Shown here piece after piece: positions 1 through 6,250 of a stretch of DNA of 6,250 nucleotides; positions within the stretch are counted from its first letter, which is position 1, and every line of letters starts with the position of its first letter. The notes below the pieces were generated by a model. The model did not search any database. It was not told where the DNA came from and saw only the letters and a program-made list of their open reading frames with translations. A program made the translations under genes and the position numbers. The DNA is taken from contig JAFMSC010000064.1 in assembly GCA_017353825.1 (NCBI GenBank), positions 1-6,250 of the forward strand. Direction: 5' to 3'. Source of the DNA: Hyphomicrobiaceae bacterium (GTDB lineage: Bacteria; Pseudomonadota; Alphaproteobacteria; Rhizobiales; Hyphomicrobiaceae).

Positions 1-477
1 GCCCACCATCTTGCTCTTGGTCTTCTCGATGCCGCATTTCTGCGCGCCGTTGGAGGTGACTTCCCGGCAGTCGTATCCGTTCCACATGTGGTTTTCGTAA
101 AACACGTGGCCGAGGCCGTCCCACTGCGTTCCGCACTGCAGCGGCATGACCACCATGTCGTCGGAGGCGCGGATGCCGCGCTTATCGAGCACGCCCGAAT
201 AGGCGTCGGTGCCGGTGCGCAGCATCACGTGCAGGGGGTTGATGCGGCCCATGGTCGGATAAGTGCTCTTGGCCCCCTGCGGACCTTTCTCGTCGAAGTT
301 GAGCGCCAGCGAGATGACCTTGCCCTTCCGCACCAGCTTGGCGGCGGCAACGATATCCTCCGGGCTCGTGTAGTTGAGCGTGCCGATCTCGTCGTCGGCG
401 CCCCACTTGCCCCAGTTCTTGTACTTCTCGGCGGCGGCGGCGAGGTCCTGGCGGGTAAGCTTTCTCTTCTCGTGCAT
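1..477 (-). CDS. Cyclase-family (kynurenine formamidase-like) hydrolase, N-terminal part, runs off left edge
   Basis: The open frame covers 159 codons from an ATG at 477 and is still open at base 1, so the C-terminal part is missing. The start MHEKRKLTRQDLAAAAEKY is followed by NWGKWGADDEIGTLNYTSPE (about residues 21-40), a pattern typical of long PF04199 cyclase-family proteins (usually roughly 300 residues or more). Residues 111-130 hold MPLQCGTQWDGLGHVFYENH, which aligns with the family motif HxGTHxDxPxH. Here D120 and H124 are kept, while the two metal-ligand histidines are Q114 and Q118. Family members are metal-dependent hydrolases such as KynB, or uncharacterised enzymes often found in catabolic clusters. 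There is no signal peptide, so it is probably cytoplasmic. The ribosome site is weak (AGGG about 11-14 bases before the ATG). It is divergent from the Bug receptor gene across 223 bases. The family call is firm; the reaction and substrate are unknown. Confidence 0.85.
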   Translation of the reverse strand, partial: MHEKRKLTRQDLAAAAEKYKNWGKWGADDEIGTLNYTSPEDIVAAAKLVRKGKVISLALNFDEKGPQGAKSTYPTMGRINPLHVMLRTGTDAYSGVLDKRGIRASDDMVVMPLQCGTQWDGLGHVFYENHMWNGYDCREVTSNGAQKCGIEKTKSKMVG

Positions 478-565
478 GACGCGCTTCTGCCCTGTTGAGG
501 GTTGCTGCTTGGCCTCGATGTGATGCCAGCGCGCGCCAAAAAGCAAACCTGGAATTTCGCGGAGC

Positions 566-630
566 AGACCCCTCGCGTCAGCGGCGCCATTTGCTGCTAG
601 GGTTGGGACAGAGGGCTTTAGACCCCTCGC
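566..630. repeat. 11-bp direct repeat pair AGACCCCTCGC
   Basis: AGACCCCTCGC occurs at 566-576 and again at 620-630, start to start 54 bases. The second copy overlaps the left arm of the inverted repeat at 623-664, whose right arm carries the same core inverted (GCGAGGGG, 657-664). Three copies of one core in about 100 bases of a divergent spacer would suit regulator binding sites, but this is inference and no known operator consensus is matched. Confidence 0.5.
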
Positions 631-664
631 CTCCCGCCTCGCACAGCCGAAGGGAGGCGAGGGG
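623..664. repeat. Perfect 13-bp inverted repeat in the leader of the Bug receptor gene
   Basis: CCCCTCGCCTCCC at 623-635 is exactly complementary to GGGAGGCGAGGGG at 652-664, with a 16-base loop (636-651). It ends 36 bases before the ATG at 701. No T-run follows the right arm, so it is not a standard intrinsic terminator. It could be an operator dyad or a leader RNA hairpin. The left-arm segment CCTCCCG (630-636) is also perfectly complementary to CGGGAGG (689-695), which contains the gene's Shine-Dalgarno sequence, so two alternative pairings are possible if transcription starts upstream of 623. Confidence 0.7.
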
Positions 665-689
665 CTGCCCCCCATCAAAGAACGGACAC

Positions 690-696
690 GGGAGGA
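690..696 (+). promoter_or_regulatory. Ribosome binding site of the Bug receptor gene
   Basis: GGGAGGA lies 4 bases before the ATG at 701. It is a near-perfect Shine-Dalgarno match and fixes the start, which also gives a complete signal peptide. The GGGAGG core repeats the start of the upstream inverted-repeat right arm (652-657). Confidence 0.8.
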
Positions 697-700
697 CGTC

Positions 701-1675
701 ATGAAAGCGCTCGTCAGGACCGCCATCGCGGTCGCAACGCTCGCTGTGGCCGGTGCCGCATCGGCCGAGACTTATCCCGACCGCCCGGTGAAGGTGATCG
801 TGCCGTTCGCGCCGGCGGGACCCACCGACGTGATCGCCCGCATCGTCACCGACAAGCTTTCGGCCAGCCTTGGCAAGCAGTTCTACGTCGAGAACCGGCC
901 CGGCGCTGGCGGCAATACCGGAACGGGCGCGGTCGCCACCTCGCCCGCGGATGGCTACACGCTGATCGTCGTCAGTACAGGCTTCATGGTGAACCCCAGT
1001 CTGTTCGCCAAGGTGCCCTACGATCCCGTGAAGGACTTCGCGCCGATCAGCCTCATTGCCGTTTCGCCCAACGTGATCGTTGTGCACCCTTCGGTCCCGG
1101 CGCAGAGCGCCAAGGAGTTGGCGGCCCTCGTCAAGGCCAATCCCGGCAAGTACAGCTACGCCTCGCCCGGTGTGGGCAGCACACCGCACCTTTCGGGCGA
1201 GATGTTCCGCATCTCTCAGGACCTCGACCTTGTAGCGGTGCAGTTCAGCGGTGCGGGCCCGGCGATCCAAAACACCGTCGGCGGACACACGCCGGTTGCC
1301 GTAACGGCATTGCCGCCCGCGGCGCCGCAGATCAAGGAGGGCAAACTACGTGCGCTGGCGGTGACCAGCGAAAAGCGCGTGGCCACTCTCCCGGACGTGC
1401 CCACGGTAGCCGAGGCCGGGCTCGCCGGGCAGGAGGCCTATACGCTCACTGGCCTACTCGCCCCGGCTGGGACGCCGAAGGCGATCATCGATCTGATCCA
1501 CGGTGAGATCGTCAAGATCGTGGCCCTGCCGGATGTCCAGAAGCGGCTCGACGAGCTCGGGTTCCAGATCGTGGCCAATACGCCGGAGGCGTTCGCTGAC
1601 CAGATCAAGACCGAGCTAGAGCGGTGGGCGAAGGTCATCCACGACGCCAAGATCAAGCCGGAGGGCGCGCAGTAA
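701..1675 (+). CDS. Bug/TctC-family periplasmic solute-binding receptor (tripartite tricarboxylate transporter type)
   Basis: A 324-residue protein, the usual length for the family. Residues 1-22 are a Sec signal peptide: charged MKALVR, a hydrophobic Ala/Val stretch, and an ASA cleavage site before ETYPDRPVK. Family hallmarks follow in order: VKVIVPFAPAGPTDVIAR (about 30-47, the first ligand-binding loop), ENRPGAGGN (64-72), SPADGYTL (81-88), YDPVKDFAPISLIA (107-120), GSTPHLSGEMF (159-169) and the C-terminal LRALAVTSEKR...LPDVPTVAEAG region (217-240). Bug proteins bind small carboxylates or related metabolites in the periplasm and normally hand them to TctA/TctB permeases. No TctA or TctB is present here, so it is an orphan receptor as far as the window shows, as is common for this much-expanded family. 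It is transcribed opposite to the liv genes. The ligand cannot be predicted. Confidence 0.93.
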   Translation: MKALVRTAIAVATLAVAGAASAETYPDRPVKVIVPFAPAGPTDVIARIVTDKLSASLGKQFYVENRPGAGGNTGTGAVATSPADGYTLIVVSTGFMVNPSLFAKVPYDPVKDFAPISLIAVSPNVIVVHPSVPAQSAKELAALVKANPGKYSYASPGVGSTPHLSGEMFRISQDLDLVAVQFSGAGPAIQNTVGGHTPVAVTALPPAAPQIKEGKLRALAVTSEKRVATLPDVPTVAEAGLAGQEAYTLTGLLAPAGTPKAIIDLIHGEIVKIVALPDVQKRLDELGFQIVANTPEAFADQIKTELERWAKVIHDAKIKPEGAQ

Positions 1676-1679
1676 TCTC

Positions 1680-2738
1680 TTAGAGCCCAAGCAGACGCTG
1701 TGTGTTGCCCCCGCAGATCGCCGCGAGGGCGGGCGCATCGAGCCCGGCTCCCAAGACGTGGCCCACGGGGTCGTAGTCGGCCATGTCGAAGGGGTAGTCC
1801 GTGCCCATGAGGATATGATCGGCGCCGTAGCGCCGCACCAGCTCTTGCAGCTGGTGCGGCGTGAACACCACCGTGTCGAAGTACACCCGCTCAAGATAAG
1901 TGGTCGGCGGATGCGGCAGGTCGCCATGCGAGTCCGACCGCGCGCCCCAGGCGTGGTCGATGCGGCCCGCATAGCTCGCGAGATAGCCGCCGCCGTGCAC
2001 GGCTAGGATCTTGAGCTTTGGGTGGCGCTCCAGCACGCCATCGAAGATCAGATAGTGCAGGGCGATGGTGGTCTCCAGCGGGTTGCCGATGACGTTGTTG
2101 AAGTAGAAGCGCGACAGGCGCGCAGCATGGGTGAAACCGTTGGGATGGATGACGACGAGCACGTCGAGCTCCTCGGCCTTCCTCCAGAACGGCGCGAATG
2201 CCAGGTCTGAGAGTTCCTTGCCGTTGACGTTGGTCAAGACCTGCACGCCCCTGAAGCCGAGCACCCTGACGCAGCGCTCCAGCTCCCTGGCGGCCTCATT
2301 GCCATCCGTCATCGGCACGGTACCGAAGCCCTTCAGGCGATCGGGCTTCCTGGCGACGAACTCGGCGATGCCATCGTTGACCATGCGATTGGCCTCGACG
2401 GCAACCTCCAGCGGCACGGCGTAATAGCATTGCGGGGGCGGCGGCTTGATCACCTGCATGTCGAGGCCCATGGCATCGAGATCGGCCAGCCGCTGCTCCA
2501 GGCCCGCCCGCGCCACGATGTCGGCCTCCTGCTTCTGGTTGAGCGCGCGCGTTGCGGCATCGGCAAACGCCACCAGCGGCATGGTGTCGGGCTCCAGGTG
2601 CGGTTTGACGAACTCCGCCGCCCTGGGCACGCCGACGTGCGAGTGCACGTCGATGGTGACGCTCTGGGGCCTGATCTCTCGCCCCGGCCGCCCATGTCCC
2701 CGTGCGGCCGTGGGCCCGTACTTGTTCCACTGGGTCAT
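1680..2738 (-). CDS. Amidohydrolase_2 family metal-dependent hydrolase/decarboxylase (ACMSD-like)
   Basis: With the ATG at 2738 the protein has 352 residues. An ATG at 2765 would add nine residues (MRLGIGEAD) but has no good ribosome site, whereas 2738 has GGGGAGG five bases upstream. The TIM-barrel metal-site pattern is complete: DVHSHV near the N-terminus (H32 and H34), VVIHPNG (H198), AVHGGGY (H248) and MGTDYPFD (D314). This matches the ligand and catalytic layout of aminocarboxymuconate-semialdehyde decarboxylase and related PF04909 enzymes, which hydrolyse or decarboxylate ring-cleavage products and aromatic acids. No signal peptide, so cytoplasmic. It lies 77 bases downstream of livF on the same strand, probably as the last gene of that transcription unit, and meets the receptor gene tail to tail with 4 bases between stop codons. 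The family is secure; whether it is a decarboxylase, hydrolase or lactonase is not determined. Confidence 0.92.
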   Translation of the reverse strand: MTQWNKYGPTAARGHGRPGREIRPQSVTIDVHSHVGVPRAAEFVKPHLEPDTMPLVAFADAATRALNQKQEADIVARAGLEQRLADLDAMGLDMQVIKPPPPQCYYAVPLEVAVEANRMVNDGIAEFVARKPDRLKGFGTVPMTDGNEAARELERCVRVLGFRGVQVLTNVNGKELSDLAFAPFWRKAEELDVLVVIHPNGFTHAARLSRFYFNNVIGNPLETTIALHYLIFDGVLERHPKLKILAVHGGGYLASYAGRIDHAWGARSDSHGDLPHPPTTYLERVYFDTVVFTPHQLQELVRRYGADHILMGTDYPFDMADYDPVGHVLGAGLDAPALAAICGGNTQRLLGL

Positions 2739-2743
2739 GTCAG

Positions 2744-2750
2744 CCTCCCC
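2744..2750 (-). promoter_or_regulatory. Ribosome binding site deciding the amidohydrolase start
   Basis: On the minus strand GGGGAGG is followed by CTGAC and then the ATG at 2738. This spacing of five bases favours 2738 over the in-frame ATG at 2765, which has only a weak GGTAAG-like sequence upstream. Confidence 0.75.
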
Positions 2751-2815
2751 TATGCCCAATCTCATCAGGCTTACCGGCGTATGTGGTGGCGTGTTGGCGA
2801 ACTTGAGAACCCGGC

Positions 2816-3521
<706 letters not shown>

Positions 3522-3532
<11 letters not shown>

Positions 3533-4259
3533 GGTACACCTCCCGTGTGCGCGGATCGGCCACCACCTGGGCGCGCGTCCCTTCCGTGATCACCTTGCCG
3601 AAATGCAGGAGCGTGATCCGGTCGGCGAGGTCGAGCGCAACATCCATGTTGTGCTCGATCATCACCACGGTCACCTCGCGCGGGATCGCCATAAGCAGCC
3701 TCTGCACGTCACGCCGTTCGTCGAGGGAGAGGCCGGCGAACGGCTCGTCCAGCAGCAGCACCCTGGGCTCCTGAGCGAGCGCCATGGCGATCTCCACCCG
3801 CCGGCGCTCGCCGTAGGAGGTCTGCGCCAGCGGCCGCTCGGCGATATGATCAAGGCCGACGCGGGCAAGCGCGGCACGGCCCCCCTCGGCAAGCTCGCGC
3901 CGGCGCGCCAGAGGAGCAAGCGGGTTCCAGCGCAGCGGCGACAGGCCCAGGAGAGCCAGCGTGACGTTATGCAGGATCGTATCCTGCGGGAACAGTGTGA
4001 TGATCTGGTAGGTGCGCGCCAAGCCGAGGTGCGCGCGCCGGCGACACGGGACGCGGGTGATGTCCCGCCCGAACAGGGCGACGGAGCCGGTGTCGGGCGC
4101 GACCTCACCAGTGATCTGGTTGAAGAGCGTGGTCTTGCCGGCGCCGTTGGGTCCGATGATCAGGCGCCGCTCGCCGCGCTCGACCCTGAGATCCACACCG
4201 TCGGTAACGCGCAGGCCACCGAAGGATTTGCCCAGAGCCGTGACCGCGAGCGCGCTCAT
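3522..4259 (-). CDS. livG: Branched-chain amino acid-type ABC transporter ATP-binding protein LivG
   Basis: A 245-residue ATPase starting MSALAVTALGKSFGGL at the ATG at 4259. That ATG shares ATGA with the livM stop and has AGAGGGGG upstream (4265-4272). The frame could extend to 4316, but the added 19 residues lie inside livM and look unlike LivG. Motifs: Walker A GPNGAGKTT (36-44), Q-loop Q85 in ARTYQ, signature TSYGERR (147-153; LivG proteins usually have LSYGEQR), Walker B VLLLDEP (167-173, catalytic E172) and switch histidine H203 in IEHNM. The insert between Q-loop and signature (about 105-140) is typical of LivG. It ends EVYLGG, the common LivG C-terminus, and overlaps the livF start. 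It forms the ATPase pair with LivF at the inner membrane. Confidence 0.94.
3539..3544 (-). promoter_or_regulatory. Ribosome binding site supporting the TTG start of livF
   Basis: GGGAGG on the minus strand is followed by TGTACC and the TTG at 3532. It lies within the last codons of livG. The site is strong enough to make a rare TTG start credible, and nothing else in frame competes nearby. Confidence 0.7.
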
Positions 4260-5263
4260 GCCGACCCCCTCTGACCGCCCCGCGCACCTTTGAGCAGCAG
4301 GCCCACGCGGCGCCACGTGGCGCGCCAGATGCGCAGCGAGCCAGGGACCAGACCCTCCGGCATGAAGCTGATGATGAGGATGAAGATCACGCCCAGCACC
4401 AGGTTCCAGCGCTCGATATAGGCGCTAGCCACGTTCTTCATGACGACGACGATGGCGGCGCCCGCAATCGGCCCGAGCAGGGTGGCGGTGCCGCCGGAGA
4501 TCACCATGAGCAGGATCTCGGCCGACGAGGTGAGCGCGGCGGCGGGCGGGGCGATGAACTGGTGGTAGTAGACGTAGAGCACGCCGGCAACGCCGCACCA
4601 CAGCCCCGAGATCAGGAACGCCAGGAAGCGGATCAGCCATACGTTGAAGCCCAACGCCGTCATGCGCCGCGGCTGGTCGCGCGTGCCCGCAAGGCTGGCG
4701 CCGAAGGGCGAGCGCACGAAGCCCCACATGGACAGCAGGGCTGCGAGGAAGATCACCAGCGCGGCATAGTAGAACGGCTCTGCGCCAGCGAGGCTGAGCC
4801 CGAACGGCGCCGGCCGGCTCGCGAGGTTGATGCCGTTGTCACCGTTGGTGAGGCTGGCCCAGCGATAGGCGATCCCCCACACGATCTGGCCGAGCGCCAG
4901 TGTGATCATGAGGAAGCCGATTCCGGTGGACCTCAGCGCCAACACAGCGAACGCCGCCGAAGCCGCGATCGCGACGGCAACGGCGACGAGACAGGCGACG
5001 AGGTGACCCGCGCCGGCCTGCAGCACAAGGCCCACCGAATATCCGGCGATGGCCAGCAGCCCGGCATGTCCAAGCGACACCAGCCCGGCGTAGCCGACAA
5101 GGACGTTGAGCGCCAGCGCCGCGACCGCCCACAGCAGGACCTGGCTGGCGATGTTGACGTAGAATGTCTGGTGGCCGAGCCAGAGGGGCAGCGTCACGAG
5201 CAGCGCCACACCCAAAAGCGGCGCCGCTGCGGTATGGGCCGTACGGAAGACGCGCAGGATCAC
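4256..5263 (-). CDS. livM: Branched-chain amino acid-type ABC transporter permease LivM
   Basis: A 335-residue inner-membrane permease read from a GTG at 5263. That GTG forms GTGA with the livH stop and has AAGGTGA a few bases upstream. The same frame stays open to 6205 across livH, but that upstream part has Arg/Gly/Ala-rich shadow composition and is not LivM. The protein has about eight to ten hydrophobic spans. The LivM hallmark LNVLVGYAGLVSLGHAG is at about 52-68, and the cytoplasmic coupling loop SPFGASLAGTRDQPRRMTAL is at about 185-204. GGTATLLGPIAGA (about 258-270) precedes the last membrane spans, and FMPEGLVPG (about 300-308) marks the usual C-terminal end. It forms the channel with LivH. 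The start overlap with livH and stop overlap with livG (4 bases each) argue for coupled translation. Confidence 0.93.
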   Translation of the reverse strand: MILRVFRTAHTAAAPLLGVALLVTLPLWLGHQTFYVNIASQVLLWAVAALALNVLVGYAGLVSLGHAGLLAIAGYSVGLVLQAGAGHLVACLVAVAVAIAASAAFAVLALRSTGIGFLMITLALGQIVWGIAYRWASLTNGDNGINLASRPAPFGLSLAGAEPFYYAALVIFLAALLSMWGFVRSPFGASLAGTRDQPRRMTALGFNVWLIRFLAFLISGLWCGVAGVLYVYYHQFIAPPAAALTSSAEILLMVISGGTATLLGPIAGAAIVVVMKNVASAYIERWNLVLGVIFILIISFMPEGLVPGSLRIWRATWRRVGLLLKGARGGQRGSA

Positions 5264-6120
5264 GTCGTCACCTTGCCGAACAGACCTTGCGGACGCAGCA
5301 CCAGGATCAGCACCATGGGCAGGAACAGGATGACGTAAGCAAGGTCGGGCAGCAGCGCGGTGCCGAAGTTGTAGAGGAAGCCGATCACGAAGCTGCCCAC
5401 CAGCGCGCCGAGCAGGCTGCCGACCCCACCCAGGATCACCACGATAAGGGCCAACGGCAGCATCTCGAAGTCGAGCCCGGGGTAGACGGAGAGATACGGC
5501 GCCCCCACCACGCCGCCGAACGCTGCCAGCGCCGCACCCAGGGCGAATACCAGCGTGAAGAGCTGCGATACGCGGATGCCGACCACGCGGGCGATGGGCG
5601 CATCGTCGACGCCGGCTCGGATCATGGCGCCAAGCCGGGTCCAGTCCACCAGCAGCCACAGGGCGATGGCAATGGCCACGGCAACCAACACGATCACCAG
5701 GCGGTAGAGCGGGAAATAGACACCCGCCAATTGCACCGCCCCGCGCAGATGGTCGGGTGTAGGAGGCTGCCAGGGGTCGCCGGTCCACAGCATGAGGCAG
5801 ACATCGGCGATGATGAAAGCGAAGCCCAGCGTCAGCAGCACCTGCGGCAGCACCTGGCCTTCGAGGCGGCGCAGCAGCACCCGCTCGATGAGCCCGCCGA
5901 TGAGGGCCATGATCGCGGCGCTCGCCAGCGCGGCCAGCCAGAAATTGACGCCCCGCGCCAGCAGCGTCACACCCAGATAGGCCCCCAGCATGAAGAACGA
6001 GCCGTGCATCAGGTTCGGGATGCGCATCAACCCGAAGATCAGGGAGAAGCCCGAGGACAGCAGGAACAACAGTCCCCCCAGCGCCACGCTGTTCACCGCA
6101 AGCGTCAGCCACAGGCTCAT
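5260..6120 (-). CDS. livH: Branched-chain amino acid-type ABC transporter permease LivH
   Basis: A 286-residue inner-membrane permease, normal length for LivH, starting at the ATG at 6120 with AGAGAG six bases upstream (6127-6132). The first membrane span runs into GLMRIPNLMHGSFFMLGAYL (30-49), close to the family pattern GLMRVVNLAHG. The cytoplasmic coupling loop TRLGAMIRAGVDDAPIARVV (161-180) precedes GIRV, and LGGVGSLLGALVGSFVIG (about 240-257) and LRPQGLFGK (275-283) mark the C-terminal half. It pairs with LivM as the translocation pore. It is the first of the liv genes in transcription order within the window. The matching periplasmic binding protein (LivK/LivJ type) is not seen and may lie beyond the right edge. 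The ligand is not inferable. Confidence 0.94.
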   Translation of the reverse strand: MSLWLTLAVNSVALGGLLFLLSSGFSLIFGLMRIPNLMHGSFFMLGAYLGVTLLARGVNFWLAALASAAIMALIGGLIERVLLRRLEGQVLPQVLLTLGFAFIIADVCLMLWTGDPWQPPTPDHLRGAVQLAGVYFPLYRLVIVLVAVAIAIALWLLVDWTRLGAMIRAGVDDAPIARVVGIRVSQLFTLVFALGAALAAFGGVVGAPYLSVYPGLDFEMLPLALIVVILGGVGSLLGALVGSFVIGFLYNFGTALLPDLAYVILFLPMVLILVLRPQGLFGKVTT

Positions 6121-6162
6121 TTAGAACTCTCTTTTGTCCACCGTCATCCCGGCCAACGGTTC

Positions 6163-6238
6163 CCCGAGGCGATGCGACCGGCGGAGCAGCGCTCCGATCC
6201 GGCACCTCGGGCGGCAGGCTCCGACCTGTTGCCGGAGC
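6163..6238. repeat. Nested palindromic sequence upstream of livH
   Basis: Three nested arm pairs share one centre: CCCGAGG (6163-6169) with CCTCGGG (6205-6211), CCGG (6178-6181) with CCGG (6199-6202), and CGGAGC (6182-6187) with GCTCCG (6191-6196) around an AGC loop. A second hairpin follows, GCTCCG (6218-6223) with CGGAGC (6233-6238). The flanking GTCATCCCGGCC (6143-6154) resembles the edges of intergenic repeats common in alphaproteobacteria (recalled, not searched). It may be a REP-like element or the end of an upstream transcription unit. There is no T-run. I see no gene in 6121-6250. Confidence 0.5.
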
Positions 6239-6250
6239 TCCCGGATTGGC

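Larger units (their letters stand above)
478..700. other. Divergent intergenic region between the cyclase-family gene and the Bug receptor gene
   Basis: This 223-base spacer must hold the promoters of two divergent genes. I see no convincing -35/-10 pair or sigma-54 site on either strand. What stands out is the right half: an 11-bp direct repeat (566-576 and 620-630), a 13-bp perfect inverted repeat (623-635 with 652-664), a small GGGG-CTG-CCCC stem (661-671) and a strong Shine-Dalgarno site at 690-696. Short open frames across it have no recognisable product and look like shadows. Confidence 0.6.

Noticed and set aside
88..498. Plus-strand open frame of 136 codons antisense to the cyclase-family gene
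   Set aside because: It has no recognisable domain and lies opposite a clear PF04199 protein; it is a GC-rich shadow.
585..622. Possible sigma-70 promoter for the Bug gene (TTGCTG followed by CTTTAG)
   Set aside because: The hexamers match the consensus poorly at the expected spacing, so it is not distinguishable from background.
623..673. Inverted repeat as an intrinsic terminator
   Set aside because: The stem is strong but no T-run follows on either strand, and it lies in a leader just before a gene start rather than after a gene.
578..1288. Minus-strand open frame of 236 codons opposite the Bug receptor gene
   Set aside because: Charged low-information sequence with no motif, opposite a secreted receptor with complete family hallmarks.
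2739..2765. Longer amidohydrolase start at 2765
   Set aside because: Weak ribosome site compared with GGGGAGG before the ATG at 2738; the nine added residues fall before the conserved fold. It remains possible.
4260..4316. Longer start for livG at 4316
   Set aside because: The added residues lie inside livM, have no LivG similarity, and the ATG at 4259 has a good ribosome site and an ATGA overlap.
5264..6205. In-frame upstream extension of livM that would give a 649-residue protein
   Set aside because: The extra roughly 314 codons overlap livH in another frame and encode Arg/Gly/Ala-rich, non-membrane sequence unlike any permease. livH itself is an intact, recognisable permease, and a GTG with a ribosome site and stop overlap gives a normal LivM.

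Overview
The window is GC-rich, tightly packed bacterial DNA. Its gene families, SD-type ribosome sites and codon use fit a proteobacterium, most likely an alphaproteobacterium of the Hyphomicrobiales/Rhodospirillales kind; a Burkholderiales origin cannot be excluded from sequence alone. It reads as an ordinary but coherent catabolism-and-uptake locus. I found no RNA gene, CRISPR array, transposase, phage gene or defence system.

Layout, left to right. (1) Bases 1-477, minus strand: the N-terminal half of a cyclase-family (PF04199, kynurenine-formamidase-like) hydrolase that runs off the left edge. (2) Bases 478-700: a divergent intergenic region with a perfect 13-bp inverted repeat, an 11-bp direct repeat and a strong ribosome binding site. 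(3) Bases 701-1675, plus strand: a secreted Bug/TctC-type solute-binding receptor with a clear signal peptide. (4) Bases 1680-2738, minus strand: a metal-dependent amidohydrolase of the ACMSD-like Amidohydrolase_2 family, ending only 4 bases from the receptor gene tail to tail. (5) Bases 2816-6120, minus strand: a four-gene branched-chain-amino-acid-type ABC transporter in transcription order livH, livM, livG, livF, joined by stop/start overlaps. (6) Bases 6121-6250: non-coding, with nested palindromes upstream of livH.

The minus-strand genes livH-livM-livG-livF-amidohydrolase are probably one transcription unit: the first three junctions overlap by 4, 4 and 11 bases, and the amidohydrolase follows livF after 77 bases with no visible terminator. 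The two permeases and two ATPases make a full importer core, but its periplasmic binding protein is not in the window and would be expected beyond the right edge. The Bug receptor normally serves TctA/TctB membrane proteins, which are also absent here. A plausible model (inference) is uptake of a small carboxylated or aromatic-derived compound followed by hydrolytic or decarboxylating steps by the cyclase-family protein and the amidohydrolase. The substrate cannot be read from sequence.

The features most worth a second look are the leader of the receptor gene, where one arm of the inverted repeat can pair with either the other arm or the Shine-Dalgarno sequence, and the Gln-for-His substitutions in the expected metal-binding motif of the cyclase-family protein.
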